A stretch of 59,239 nt of DNA from Paenilisteria rustica (GCF_013820765.1 NZ_JABJVM010000019.1:1-59239); one strand, 5' to 3'. Positions 42,964 through 51,834 are shown, numbered from the stretch's first letter. Made by a program: numbers and translations. The notes: generated by a model not told the origin, from the sequence alone.

Positions 42964-45705
42964 ATGAGAAATATAGATTTTCTGTGGGCACGACAAGGAG
43001 ATAAAGAGAAATTTGAATTCGAATATACAAACATGCAAGGAAATAGAAAGACTCATAAACCAAACGGGATACAACATATTGATGAGGCGGAGGGAAAAGT
43101 ACGATTATTATTCAGTACAAGATCTTTTGAATATGTTATAGATAGAATGAAGAGCTTGCGTCTAAGAAATAGTGATATTCCTGTGGAAAAGGAAGTTAAA
43201 TATGAATATAAAGCATACACCTCCAATAATATATACAGTTACTATAATGAAATAATTGACTACTTAATAGGCGGAAATATTAAAAATAATCCTAAAGTTG
43301 CTGAGGGGCTAAATTTCAGTATGCAGTCAACAAAAGAGAAAATTTTATCTAGTGATGCCCATAAGTTTAATAAAGCAATATTTAAAAAATTTATGAATGG
43401 GAATAAAGCAGAAAGAATAATTTTGAATCAAGAAAGTAAAGCACTGATGTTGCCTTTTATTTCGAATCAATCTCAAAAAAAGGCTGTTACCAATGCTTTA
43501 GAGTATGATATTTCGGTGATTCAGGGACCGCCTGGAACAGGTAAAACGCAAACAATTCTTAATATAATTTGTAATGCTATAGTTGAAGATAAGAAGGTGC
43601 TTGTAGTATCAAATAATAATAGTGCTATTGATAATGTCGCTGAAAAATTAGATGGATTAGAAAAAATGTTTAATTTTTCAATACGACTAGGAAATAAATG
43701 TTATACAAGCAAGCTAGTAGATAATATTCAAGAAAAAATGAAAAATGATTTGGAACGATTGAAAGAAAAACGAAAAAGTAATTGGAGAAAAATAGATCTA
43801 GAAAAACTAATTAATAAGATTAACCTACTTGAACTTGAGTGTGCAGAACTTATAAAATATAAAAATCAATTAAGTGAATTATATACACAAAAAAGGCATA
43901 TAGATAAAAAAATAAGCACATACAATGCAGATGCAACAAAAATAGAAATAAATAAATTACTTGTTTTTCCATCAGAATTAAAAAGAGAAATAGAGTTTTT
44001 ACGTAATCAAAGAACAAAAGCAAATACGTTATTGAATAAGGCTTATTTCCGTGTGCGATTTTCAGAAAAAAGAATTGATACTGATAACTATACAATGTAT
44101 CAGTGGAGGCTAGAACAACTTTATGCAATAAAGATGATTAAATATCTGGAAAATAAAACTCGTAAACTCCCAGAAAAGCAAGAAAAAATAGGTAAGCTTT
44201 ATGAGGTGTACAGAAAAGAATCAATTGAACAAATTAATAATAAAATAAAAAATAAGTTTCAATCATGCGAAAATGAGTGTAATGATATTGTTCAAAAAGA
44301 AAAAATTGATAGCTTTTTTAGTATAAAGCAACAAATATTGAACATTTATCCAGTTGTTCTTACAACCTTGGACTCAGTTGTATCTAATGTAGGGTACTCA
44401 AGATATGATTATGTTATTATTGATGAAGCATCACAAGCAAACATTATTACAGCTATACCAACAATAAACAACGCTATGAAGATAATAATAGTGGGGGATA
44501 CAAAACAGCTTTCTCATATAGTTGATAAAGAATTAGCGATAGAAGATGAAAAGCTAATGGAGAAATATAATATAGATTATAAATATTCTTTTTCAAAGAA
44601 AAATCTATTGGAATCTATTCTAAGTGTGTGTGAACCACCCGAAGTATTGCTTAAAGAGCATTATAGATGTGATTTTAATATTATAAATTATTGTAATAAA
44701 AAATATTATAATGATGAGTTGGAAATCTATTCTAAGAATTCATTATCGGAGAGCATAAAAATTATGGCATTAAATCAAGAAAAAAATTCTGATTATGGTC
44801 TAAGAAAAAATGGTGATGGAAGCTATTTTAATAGAATAGAAGAGGTTGCAATTAAAAAATATATAGGAGATAATTTTAGTGACACTGCAATAATCACCCC
44901 ATATGCGAAACAAGAAGAAAATTTAAAAGAAAGTATTACAGAACTTGCAACTACGACAGGAACGATATATAAGTTTCAAGGAAGAGAAAGTAAAAGAGTT
45001 ATCCTCTCAACCGTCCTTACTCATGAAATAGAACACTGTAAAAATACGAATACATTGGGAAACGAGACTATTAATGTGGCTGTATCACGAGCAGAAGATG
45101 AGTTTGTTTTATTTACACATGATAAATTTTTTAAAGAGCAGAAGCATGAATTGAAAGATCTCATCGAGTATATTGAAACATATGGAAATATATTGGAATC
45201 AAATGTGAATTCGATATTTAGTTATTTATATAAGCAGATACCTTATTTTAAGAAGACTGCTATGTATGAAAGTGTCTGGGAAAAATCACTCTATGATAGA
45301 ATGTTAATAATTATGGCAAATTATCCTGGGTTTTCAATAAATATGAAATTAACAGTTGCAGATGTAGCAGGAGATAAAAAATATCTAAATGCACATCCAG
45401 AACACAAAAAATTTGCTTTGAATAAAGGAGCGCATCTTGACTTCACAATTGTTAACGAACTTACAGAAAAACCAGTACTAGTAATTGAACTTGATGGAGA
45501 AAGTCACAAGGAACCTGAGCAACAGCGGAGAGATAGTATAAAGGAGCAAATATTAGAGCATCACGAGATTCCATTATGGCGAATAAGTAGTAAAGATGCG
45601 CTAGAACATAAAAATTTAGAAATGGTTTTTAGTGAGTATATGAGTGAAGTAGAGTTAGGAAATAGGCTGAGTAGTTTTCTTGCAGATAATAAATGGAAGT
45701 ATTAA
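42964..45705 (+). CDS. UPF1-like SF1 helicase fused to a PD-(D/E)XK nuclease-type domain (DUF2726-like)
   Basis: 913 residues, visibly AT-richer and Lys/Ile/Asn-richer than its neighbours. An N-terminal region of about 170 residues of unknown type precedes a superfamily 1 helicase: Walker A GPPGTGKTQT (about 190), a long charged coiled-coil insert (about 250-450), DEASQA (motif II), VGDTKQLS (III), EHYRCD (IV), YKFQGRESKRV (V), NVAVSRAEDEF (VI). The C-terminal ~130 residues carry HLDFTI, VLVIELDGESH and QRRDSIKEQILE, a PD-(D/E)XK-like site. This architecture is common among anti-phage or plasmid-control genes; such a role here is inference. No partner gene is present. A weak AAGGGATG site lies before the ATG. 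Confidence 0.85.
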   Translation: MRNIDFLWARQGDKEKFEFEYTNMQGNRKTHKPNGIQHIDEAEGKVRLLFSTRSFEYVIDRMKSLRLRNSDIPVEKEVKYEYKAYTSNNIYSYYNEIIDYLIGGNIKNNPKVAEGLNFSMQSTKEKILSSDAHKFNKAIFKKFMNGNKAERIILNQESKALMLPFISNQSQKKAVTNALEYDISVIQGPPGTGKTQTILNIICNAIVEDKKVLVVSNNNSAIDNVAEKLDGLEKMFNFSIRLGNKCYTSKLVDNIQEKMKNDLERLKEKRKSNWRKIDLEKLINKINLLELECAELIKYKNQLSELYTQKRHIDKKISTYNADATKIEINKLLVFPSELKREIEFLRNQRTKANTLLNKAYFRVRFSEKRIDTDNYTMYQWRLEQLYAIKMIKYLENKTRKLPEKQEKIGKLYEVYRKESIEQINNKIKNKFQSCENECNDIVQKEKIDSFFSIKQQILNIYPVVLTTLDSVVSNVGYSRYDYVIIDEASQANIITAIPTINNAMKIIIVGDTKQLSHIVDKELAIEDEKLMEKYNIDYKYSFSKKNLLESILSVCEPPEVLLKEHYRCDFNIINYCNKKYYNDELEIYSKNSLSESIKIMALNQEKNSDYGLRKNGDGSYFNRIEEVAIKKYIGDNFSDTAIITPYAKQEENLKESITELATTTGTIYKFQGRESKRVILSTVLTHEIEHCKNTNTLGNETINVAVSRAEDEFVLFTHDKFFKEQKHELKDLIEYIETYGNILESNVNSIFSYLYKQIPYFKKTAMYESVWEKSLYDRMLIIMANYPGFSINMKLTVADVAGDKKYLNAHPEHKKFALNKGAHLDFTIVNELTEKPVLVIELDGESHKEPEQQRRDSIKEQILEHHEIPLWRISSKDALEHKNLEMVFSEYMSEVELGNRLSSFLADNKWKY

Positions 45706-45971
45706 TTGACTTAAATAATAAAATATTGAAGCGGTCAAGAATTTTGCATTGTTAAGAGAGAAAGAACAACCAATCAGAAATAAATTGAATAACCACTCAA
45801 AACATTGTGAACTCTAAAGCTAGAAGATATAATCATTTCGAGGAGTAGTCATTTATAGGATTAACAAGTGTATTGGAAAGTTAAGAGTAAGATGATAAAA
45901 TTCTGATAACAGAAATTTGATAAGAGCCAAATAATATGGAAAATATGAATTTTAAGTGTATAAAACCACGC

Positions 45972-45995
45972 TAAAACTAAACTAATATATTTAAT
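45972..45995 (+). repeat. Right direct repeat flanking the helicase-nuclease gene
   Basis: TAAAACTAAACTAATATATT plus TAAT, 23 of 24 identical to 42738-42761 and in the same orientation. It lies in a short frame AKTKLIYLILASPC ended by TGA. Apart from this repeat and the terminator at 46030, the gap 45706-46125 holds nothing I can identify. Confidence 0.75.
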
Positions 45996-46029
45996 ATTAG
46001 CATCACCTTGCTGAGCGGGGATAACTTCC

Positions 46030-46069
46030 AAAGAGTTCGAAATCCTTTATAGGTTTCGGCTCTTTTTTT
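46030..46069 (+). terminator. Terminator upstream of the HAD gene
   Basis: AAAGAGTTCGAAATCC pairs with GGTTTCGGCTCTTT (a bulge or two), followed by seven T. No complete gene ends just before it, so it may belong to a gene lost or displaced by the insert. Confidence 0.7.
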
Positions 46070-46125
46070 GCACGTAGAAATGTTACAATAAAGCTAAATA
46101 CAACTTAAAAAGGAGCCAACCCAAA

Positions 46126-46938
46126 ATGCCAATAAAACTAATCGCAGCCGACATGGATGGCACATTCTTGAATAACGACCAAGACTACAACCGCGAACGC
46201 TTCAATCGTCAATATACCGAATTGAAAAAACGTGGTATCCGTTTCGTTGTCGCAAGTGGAAATCAGTATTATCAATTAAAATCATTCTTTCCAGATTTTG
46301 CGCATGAGATTTCTTTTGTGGCTGAAAATGGTGCGTATATCGTCCATTCAAACGAGGAAGTTTTTTGTGGTGAAATGAATGAGAAAACCGTGCATCAAGT
46401 CCTCGATATTCTTCATGATTTCCAGCCGCTTAGTCTTGTTGTTTGTGGACGAGATAGTGCGTACGTTGCTGCTAATACGAGTGAGGCGAACTTCAATCAA
46501 AGCTTGAAATATTACCATAAACTAAAGCGCGTGGACGATCTCTATACCATCAATGATACGATTTTCAAATTCGCGCTTACTTTTAACGAATCGGAAGTGC
46601 CAGAAGTGTTGAGTAAGTTGGATGAAAGTGTTGGCGATTTCATTACTCCTGTAACGAGTGGAAATGTGTATATTGATTTGATTATTCCTGGGTTGCATAA
46701 GGCGCATGGCGTGAAATGGATTCAGGATATATGTCAAATTGAGGATCATGAAACAGTGGCTTTTGGCGACAGTAGCAACGATATAGAGATGTTGCGCCAC
46801 GTGGCATATGGTTTTGCAGTGGAGAATGCGACGGAGCCAGTTAAAGCAGCGGCAAATTATATGACGGACACGAACAACGAAGAGGGCGTATTTAATACGA
46901 TCGATGCTATTTTAAACGACGAGTATCCGTTTAACTGA
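46126..46938 (+). CDS. Cof-type HAD-family phosphatase
   Basis: 270 residues. HAD motif I DMDGTFLN with the nucleophile Asp near residue 9, motif II VVASGN, motif III Lys near GLHKAHG, motif IV FGDSSNDIEML. The cap is the type IIB of Cof/YidA proteins, which remove phosphate from sugar phosphates, flavin precursors or pyridoxal phosphate; the substrate is unknown. AAGGAGCC site before ATG. It shares a terminator with the convergent corA gene. Confidence 0.93.
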   Translation: MPIKLIAADMDGTFLNNDQDYNRERFNRQYTELKKRGIRFVVASGNQYYQLKSFFPDFAHEISFVAENGAYIVHSNEEVFCGEMNEKTVHQVLDILHDFQPLSLVVCGRDSAYVAANTSEANFNQSLKYYHKLKRVDDLYTINDTIFKFALTFNESEVPEVLSKLDESVGDFITPVTSGNVYIDLIIPGLHKAHGVKWIQDICQIEDHETVAFGDSSNDIEMLRHVAYGFAVENATEPVKAAANYMTDTNNEEGVFNTIDAILNDEYPFN

Positions 46939-46985
46939 AAAAAGACTGAACGTTAAGCTTTCTGGGCTCAGCGTTCAGTCTTTTT
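46937..46985. terminator. Bidirectional terminator between HAD gene and corA
   Basis: AAAAAGACTGAACG pairs perfectly with CGTTCAGTCTTTTT over a 20-base loop. Confidence 0.85.
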
Positions 46986-47893
46986 CACCGTCTCAACAAT
47001 CTGCGTAATACATAGGAAAGTACGAACCAAACAACGACACTAATCGCGATCGTAGTGACCCAACCAAATGGATTATGCTCAAGTGGCAAGGGCATGTTCA
47101 TCCCGAAAAAGCCGGTAATAATCGTTGGAATCGTTAGCAGAATCGACAATACCGTCAAAATCTTAATCGTATCATTCAGATTATTATTCAAAATATTATT
47201 GTACGTCCCTGATAACTGCTGCAAAATTTGTGATGATAATTGGGTCATCTCAACCAGCTGCTTCGCCTCAATCACCGCATCTTCAAACTGCTCTTTCTCA
47301 CTCGCATCGAGCGTCCGATAAATAATATGTGTCTTGATCTGCTCTAACAAAACTAGATTTTGCTTGGATGCAGAGACAAAATAAACAATCCCGGTCTCTA
47401 AATCAGATAGAGAAAGTAAGTTTTGCTTCGTCGTTTTTTCCTTCAGCTTATCATTGATTGTTTTTCGATCTGCGTCCATTTGCTCGACGAACGGAAAATA
47501 AGAATCGGTAATCATAAACAAAGAACTAAACAAGAACTCAAAAATCGTTTTTTCATCGTTGTGATCCAAATATCGCTTCATTTTATCCGCAACATATTGG
47601 TTTTTCGCGTTCGTCACCGTAATAAATTGCGAACCTTTAATCAAAAACGTCATCGGAATCGTTTCATAATGATCGTCAATTTTCTCATTGTTTGGCACGT
47701 TGAAAAACAGCACAAATGTATTCGTTGCTAAATCGTATTCCAAATGCGCGCGCTCGTTTCTATCCAGCGAATAAGCCACAACCTCATCATCAATCTCATA
47801 TTCTTCATAGAACTTTTTTAATTCCGTGGGGTTCTCAATATTGATATTAATCCAATCATATTTTCCATTATTAAAAGGTATCTTAGTAATCAC
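46985..47893 (-). CDS. CorA-family divalent cation transporter
   Basis: 302 residues. A large cytoplasmic N-terminal domain and two C-terminal membrane helices; the pore signature GMNMPLP follows the first helix (TIITGFFGMNMP). Transports Mg2+ or another divalent cation as a pentamer. The start is GTG at 47893 after a GGGAG/GAGG site; no ATG lies close by. The Listeria-type version has a short periplasmic loop. Confidence 0.9.
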   Translation of the reverse strand: MITKIPFNNGKYDWININIENPTELKKFYEEYEIDDEVVAYSLDRNERAHLEYDLATNTFVLFFNVPNNEKIDDHYETIPMTFLIKGSQFITVTNAKNQYVADKMKRYLDHNDEKTIFEFLFSSLFMITDSYFPFVEQMDADRKTINDKLKEKTTKQNLLSLSDLETGIVYFVSASKQNLVLLEQIKTHIIYRTLDASEKEQFEDAVIEAKQLVEMTQLSSQILQQLSGTYNNILNNNLNDTIKILTVLSILLTIPTIITGFFGMNMPLPLEHNPFGWVTTIAISVVVWFVLSYVLRRLLRR

Positions 47894-47974
47894 TGCCTCA
47901 TCTCCCTTTTTTCTGACTGAGCCTCTAATTATTATAGCAGTAATTTCGAATAAAGAAAGCCTGGAATGACGACT

Positions 47975-48015
47975 AAAAAAGGATTTCCCGCCTAGATGCA
48001 GGAAATCCTTTTTTT
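47975..48015 (-). terminator. Terminator after the DUF606 gene pair
   Basis: AAAAAAGGATTTCC and GGAAATCCTTTTTTT pair over a 12-base loop; T-rich on both strands. Confidence 0.8.
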
Positions 48016-48481
48016 AGAACCATTGAATTAATAAAACACCGCCAACCATCGAAAGCACACCGAGTATGCGGTAACGATTAATCGGATGCTTGATAATCCC
48101 GAACCAGCCAAAATGGTCAATTGTCAGCGCGATAATCATCTGGCCACAAAGCGCCAAAACAACAGTCAGCGCAGAACCGAGCAGTGGTAGCAGTAAAATA
48201 TTCGACGTAACGAAAATCACGCCAAGCGCACCGCCAGTGAAAATCCACCACGGAATTCGGCCAACACCGCGCAGTTGAAAGGTTAGTCTGCGTTCGACAA
48301 TGAGGGATATGAGCAGAAGTAACGTCATCCCGACTAGAAAGGAGATCATCGACGCAATAATCGGCGAGTCTACTGCAATCCGCAATCGGCTGTTGATAGA
48401 AGTCTGAATTGGCGACATCATGCCCGCGACAAGCCCCATGCACATAAACGCGATCATCGATTTAGATTTTTTTGTTGTCAT
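48014..48481 (-). CDS. DUF606 (YdcZ-like) membrane transporter, second of a pair
   Basis: 155 residues with five predicted helices and the family features SPIQTSINSRLR near the first helix and GGALGVIFVTSNILLLPLLGSALTVVLALCGQMI in the middle. The DUF606 family resembles half-size drug/metabolite transporters and is often encoded as two adjacent genes that probably form a heterodimer. It starts 13 bases after the upstream paralogue; AAGGGAGG site. Confidence 0.87.
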   Translation of the reverse strand: MTTKKSKSMIAFMCMGLVAGMMSPIQTSINSRLRIAVDSPIIASMISFLVGMTLLLLISLIVERRLTFQLRGVGRIPWWIFTGGALGVIFVTSNILLLPLLGSALTVVLALCGQMIIALTIDHFGWFGIIKHPINRYRILGVLSMVGGVLLIQWF

Positions 48482-48494
48482 AAAAAAGCCTCCC

Positions 48495-48944
48495 TTAGTA
48501 ACGCTGCATCAGAATAACGCCGAAAAACATCATCGCAATTCCAATGACTCTTGGCAAATTAAGCTCATGAATCGGCACGCCAAACCAACCGAAATGGTCA
48601 ATCAATAGCGCCATCACCATCTGCCCACAAAGCGTAATCACGACGGTCAAAGCTGATCCGAGTCGTGGCATTAATAAAATATTTGACGTTAAAAAGAACA
48701 CACCAAGCGCGCCGCCGCCAAACCAAATCCACCAAGGATTCACCGCCAGCATATGTACATCAAATGTCCAACCGTGCTCAAAAACGAGTGCTAAAGCAAT
48801 CAAAATAATGCTTCCAATCAAAAAAGACACCCAAGAGGCGATAAAAGGCGATTTTGTATAGCCGCGTAGTCGTGAATTCACTGCCGTTTGAACAGGGATA
48901 GTCATCCCCGCCATCAGTCCAGCCAACATCAATAATAGTGTCAT
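48495..48944 (-). CDS. DUF606 (YdcZ-like) membrane transporter, first of a pair
   Basis: 149 residues, five helices, clear paralogue of its downstream neighbour (PVQTAVNSRLRG, GGGALGVFFLTSNILLMPRLGSALTVVITLCGQMV). The ATG at 48944 follows AAAGGGGGAT; an upstream in-frame start at 48977 lies inside that site and is rejected. The two probably work together, each half supplying five helices. Substrate unknown. Confidence 0.87.
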   Translation of the reverse strand: MTLLLMLAGLMAGMTIPVQTAVNSRLRGYTKSPFIASWVSFLIGSIILIALALVFEHGWTFDVHMLAVNPWWIWFGGGALGVFFLTSNILLMPRLGSALTVVITLCGQMVMALLIDHFGWFGVPIHELNLPRVIGIAMMFFGVILMQRY

Positions 48945-49004
48945 CAAACGATCCCCCTTTTTCAGTAATAGTCTCATTATAGAACAAACGTGCGGATCTG
49001 TCGT

Positions 49005-49646
49005 TTATATTGCTCTCACCGCTAAAATTTTCTTCAACTTTTCCCAATCTGCAATGAGTTGCGGTTCTATTTTACGATTGTAGAAAATGGCGGCAGGGTG
49101 GAATGTTGGAAAAATATCGTAGGCTTGCTGGGAGGGTACGTAGTTCGAATCGGTATCAAGTTGTTTAATCTTCCCATGCCAAATGTTACCGTGAGATTCA
49201 GAAATCGTCATTTTGTTATCGATGAGGCGCTTCAATGAGCAGCCACCCAAAGCAATGATTAATTTTGGCTTAACTTGCGCGATTTCATAATCAAGAAGCG
49301 GTGCGTGTAAAAGAATTTCTTGTTGTTTTGGCATTCGATTCGGACGTTTCTCGATTTTTTGTCCTGTGTTATCGATCATCGTTTTCCTACCAAATGGACG
49401 GCTTCGAACAACACTCGTAATATAGACTTGATCGCGTGTTAAACCAGCGATAGCAAGTGTCTTGTCGAGCTCCTTACCAGAACGTCCAGTAAATGGAATC
49501 CCAGTTCTAATCTCGACTTCACCAGGAGCCTCACCAATCAACATGATATCTGGTGAAAAATCACCATTACCAAAGACAAAGCCCTCCAAGTCAAATTCTT
49601 TATTTTTAAGAATAATTGGATCGATTAGTTCTCGTGGATACGTCAT
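49005..49646 (-). CDS. Uracil-DNA glycosylase superfamily protein
   Basis: 213 residues. IMLIGEAPGEVEIRTGIPFTGRSGKEL is motif I of the family 4/5-like uracil-DNA glycosylases, LIIALGGCSLKRL the central strand, and PTFHPAAIF motif II with the catalytic-loop His. The N-terminal iron-sulfur Cys cluster of thermophilic family 4 enzymes is absent. Role in removal of uracil or related damaged bases from DNA is inferred. Separate from the DUF606 pair downstream by about 60 bases. Confidence 0.87.
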   Translation of the reverse strand: MTYPRELIDPIILKNKEFDLEGFVFGNGDFSPDIMLIGEAPGEVEIRTGIPFTGRSGKELDKTLAIAGLTRDQVYITSVVRSRPFGRKTMIDNTGQKIEKRPNRMPKQQEILLHAPLLDYEIAQVKPKLIIALGGCSLKRLIDNKMTISESHGNIWHGKIKQLDTDSNYVPSQQAYDIFPTFHPAAIFYNRKIEPQLIADWEKLKKILAVRAI

Positions 49647-49715
49647 GTTAACACTCCCAAACTTGAACTTTCTTCTATTAAATTATAACATGGGAGAGAG
49701 ACAGGAGGAGACGGC

Positions 49716-49910
49716 ATGCATTTTTTGAAATTATTTTTTAACGTGTTAGTCATTATTGGCCTTATTTTATTGGTAGCCAGATTAGTAACGGTTGCATTGA
49801 AGTTCGCTGGAATTGAATTCACAACGTTCTTTGTAGATTACTCGATACCATCGCTAGGAATTCTACTAGTCGGGGCTCTAGGAAGCTGGTTTATCGATAA
49901 AAAGAAATAG
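49716..49910 (+). CDS. 64-residue membrane protein
   Basis: Starts ATG after AGGAGGAGAC at ideal distance. Two hydrophobic helices (FNVLVIIGLILLVARLV and SIPSLGILLVGALGSWFI) and a basic end DKKK. It has its own perfect terminator two bases after the stop. Family not recognised; a genuine gene by signals. Confidence 0.75.
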   Translation: MHFLKLFFNVLVIIGLILLVARLVTVALKFAGIEFTTFFVDYSIPSLGILLVGALGSWFIDKKK

Positions 49911-49911
49911 G

Positions 49912-49949
49912 AAAGTGGTCTGCTCAAGTTGCTAGCAGACCACTTTTTT
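49912..49949 (+). terminator. Terminator after the 64-residue protein gene
   Basis: AAAGTGGTCTGCT pairs perfectly with AGCAGACCACTTT, then T run. Confidence 0.9.
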
Positions 49950-49952
49950 CGT

Positions 49953-50141
49953 TCAATACACGATAGCTTTCACTGTAATTTGAGCTTTTCCTTTAACAGT
50001 ATGAACATTCGTTGTAAAGAAGGCAGTAGAGGGTGTTGTACCAATCAACTCTTGTGCACCTTTGGCATTTTTTTGATAAATTTCGTAATAGCCAACGTTG
50101 CCAAGCGCTTTATCCCAGGTGATACGAGCGTTTGTTTTGCT
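49953..50141 (-). pseudogene. C-terminal remnant of a fibronectin type III-like surface protein
   Basis: On the minus strand about 62 codons read SKTNARITWDKALGNVGYYE...LIGTTPSTAFFTTNV...GKAQITVKAIVY then stop. The TWDKA-NVGYYEIYQ and final ITVKA strands are typical of bacterial fibronectin type III or related beta-sandwich modules at the end of secreted proteins. Upstream the frame loses any family resemblance, with no start, signal peptide or other domains. It is a decayed 3' end. The rest of the gap to 50240 is featureless. Confidence 0.55.
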
Positions 50142-50240
50142 ATGTCTACGAAAACAAGATGCTTTCTCAAGCCTACTACAAAAATTTCCAATTAAAAAGT
50201 AGCGGATTTAAAGATTACTGGATTAATCTTAGCTCTGCGC

Positions 50241-50271
50241 TTGACTCTCCACCTGTGTCATAGTTTAAAAT
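50241..50271 (+). promoter_or_regulatory. MerR-type promoter with 19-bp spacer
   Basis: CTTGACTCTCC at the -35, then TAAAAT (50266-50271) 19 bp after TTGACT (50241-50246). The stretched spacer and TTGACTCTCC half-site are the mark of promoters activated by MerR-family regulators, consistent with autoregulation of the next gene. Confidence 0.65.
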
Positions 50272-50303
50272 GAAGATATAAAAGCTTAATAAGGAGGCAC
50301 ATC

Positions 50304-51137
50304 ATGTTCCAAATCGGTGAATTTTCCAAACTAGCAAACGTAAGTATCCGTTCTTTGCGCCATTACGATAAAATCGGCTTACTTATCCCTGAAAAAATTA
50401 ACATAGAAACCAATTATCGTCACTATTCCGCGAAGCAACTACAAACCATCAACAAAATTCAAAAACTAAAAGAAATTGGGCTCAGCCTCTCCGTCATCAA
50501 CGAAATTTTATCATCCGGATCTGACGTGAAGACCATCCAATCCCATTTTGCGATTCGAGAACTGGAATTACAAGAAGAGTTGGAGACAATCAAACAACAA
50601 AGCCTGCTTCTAGAAAGTTCGCTAGCTGTTCTAAAGGAAGATAGTGCTAAATGGAACTATCATATTATCAGAAAAGAGATTCCAGAACGCTTTGTTGCTA
50701 GCATTCGAGACACGATTCCGACTTTCGCAAGCGAGGGTCTGCTTTGGGAGCAACTATACGCAGAACTAATCCCGCAACAAGTCCCATTTGCAAAAGAACC
50801 GTATAGCATGGCGATTTTTCACGATGAAGCTTACCGTGAGGCCGATGTCGACGTAGAAGTACAAGTTGCCATTAAAAGTGCAGATTACGAGTCCAGAAAC
50901 TGTATAATTTTCAAAGAAGCCCCCGCAGTAACCGTAGCCTCTGTTATAATAAATGGGAGTTACGAACAAATGACAGCCGTGACCGAGACCGTCGCGATTT
51001 GGCTAGAAAATCATAACTATCAATTAAGTGGTCCGATGTTTAATATTTATCACGTATCCATCGCAACCGAGCCCAATCCAGAAAACTGGGTAACCGAAGC
51101 ATGTTTCCCAATAAAGGAGGAAAACCATGAAATATGA
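50304..51137 (+). CDS. MerR-family regulator with GyrI-like effector domain
   Basis: 277 residues. MerR winged helix at 1-70 (FQIGEFSKLANVSIRSLRHYDKIGLL), a coiled-coil dimer helix at about 75-120, then a GyrI-like ligand-binding domain (IIRKEIPERFVASIRDTIPTF...EAPAVTVASVIINGSYEQM) as in BmrR-type sensors of lipophilic or cationic drugs. AAGGAGGC site. It overlaps the next gene, a second GyrI-like protein, by 11 bases, so both respond together. Confidence 0.9.
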   Translation: MFQIGEFSKLANVSIRSLRHYDKIGLLIPEKINIETNYRHYSAKQLQTINKIQKLKEIGLSLSVINEILSSGSDVKTIQSHFAIRELELQEELETIKQQSLLLESSLAVLKEDSAKWNYHIIRKEIPERFVASIRDTIPTFASEGLLWEQLYAELIPQQVPFAKEPYSMAIFHDEAYREADVDVEVQVAIKSADYESRNCIIFKEAPAVTVASVIINGSYEQMTAVTETVAIWLENHNYQLSGPMFNIYHVSIATEPNPENWVTEACFPIKEENHEI

Positions 51138-51741
51138 ATGGCGAAAACAAGACAAAAAAATCTACTTACCAAAAGCAAATCCTGAAATAATCGATCTCGG
51201 GCCAATGAAATACATCACAATACAAGGAAAGGGAAATCCAAATAATCCACTTTTTTCAGAATTGGTTACAGCACTATACGCCACATCCTACGCGATAAAA
51301 ATGATGCCGAAAAAAGGGATAACCCCTAAAGGATACTACGACTACACCGTATTCCCGCTAGAAGGATTCTGGAGCCTAGAACCTGGAAGTCTAGCATTTG
51401 ATAAAGATAAACTCACGTATAAAATCATGCTACGCCAACCAGACTTTATCACAGCAGAACTCTTCGACATGGCAAAAGAAAAAGCAGCTAAAAAAGTTTC
51501 CGAGGAACACCTTAATCAATTGAAGTTGGAAGAAATAACAGAAGGGCTGAATTTGCAAATGCTACACGTGGGAAGCTTTGAAGATGAGCCAACATCGTTC
51601 GCCAAGATGGAAGCATTCTGCGAAGAAAATCATATAGAAAGAATCAGCAAAAACCATAAAGAAATTTATTTATCAGATTTCAAAAAAGTATCTCCAAACA
51701 AACTTAAAACAACGCTCCGCTTCGAAATAAAATATAAATAA
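51127..51741 (+). CDS. GyrI-like small-molecule-binding protein
   Basis: 204 residues. KYEWRKQDKKIYLPKANPEIIDLGPMKYITIQGKGNPN begins the fold, and the second SHS2-like half ends DFKKVSPNKLKTTLRFEIK. Proteins of this class bind toxic small molecules, and some hydrolyse or sequester them. AAAGGAGGAAAACC site inside the end of the MerR gene. Likely controlled by the MerR regulator upstream. Confidence 0.87.
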   Translation: MKYEWRKQDKKIYLPKANPEIIDLGPMKYITIQGKGNPNNPLFSELVTALYATSYAIKMMPKKGITPKGYYDYTVFPLEGFWSLEPGSLAFDKDKLTYKIMLRQPDFITAELFDMAKEKAAKKVSEEHLNQLKLEEITEGLNLQMLHVGSFEDEPTSFAKMEAFCEENHIERISKNHKEIYLSDFKKVSPNKLKTTLRFEIKYK

Positions 51742-51748
51742 GGGCGAT

Positions 51749-51791
51749 AAAAAAATCTCAATCTAACTAAACGCTAGATAGGGATTTTTTT
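51749..51791 (+). terminator. Terminator after the MerR-GyrI operon
   Basis: AAAAAAATC plus TCTA pair with TAGA plus GGATTTTTTT; imperfect middle, strong T tail. Confidence 0.7.
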
Positions 51792-51834
51792 ATACACTTA
51801 TATATAGAAGAAACCAGATTTTTTTACATAATAA

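Noticed and set aside
42316-46125. Integrative element at the guaA 3' end, as seen in L. monocytogenes
   Set aside because: The insert holds only one complete gene, with no integrase, excisionase or transfer genes, and the guaA tail is not duplicated. Only the short direct repeats remain as evidence.
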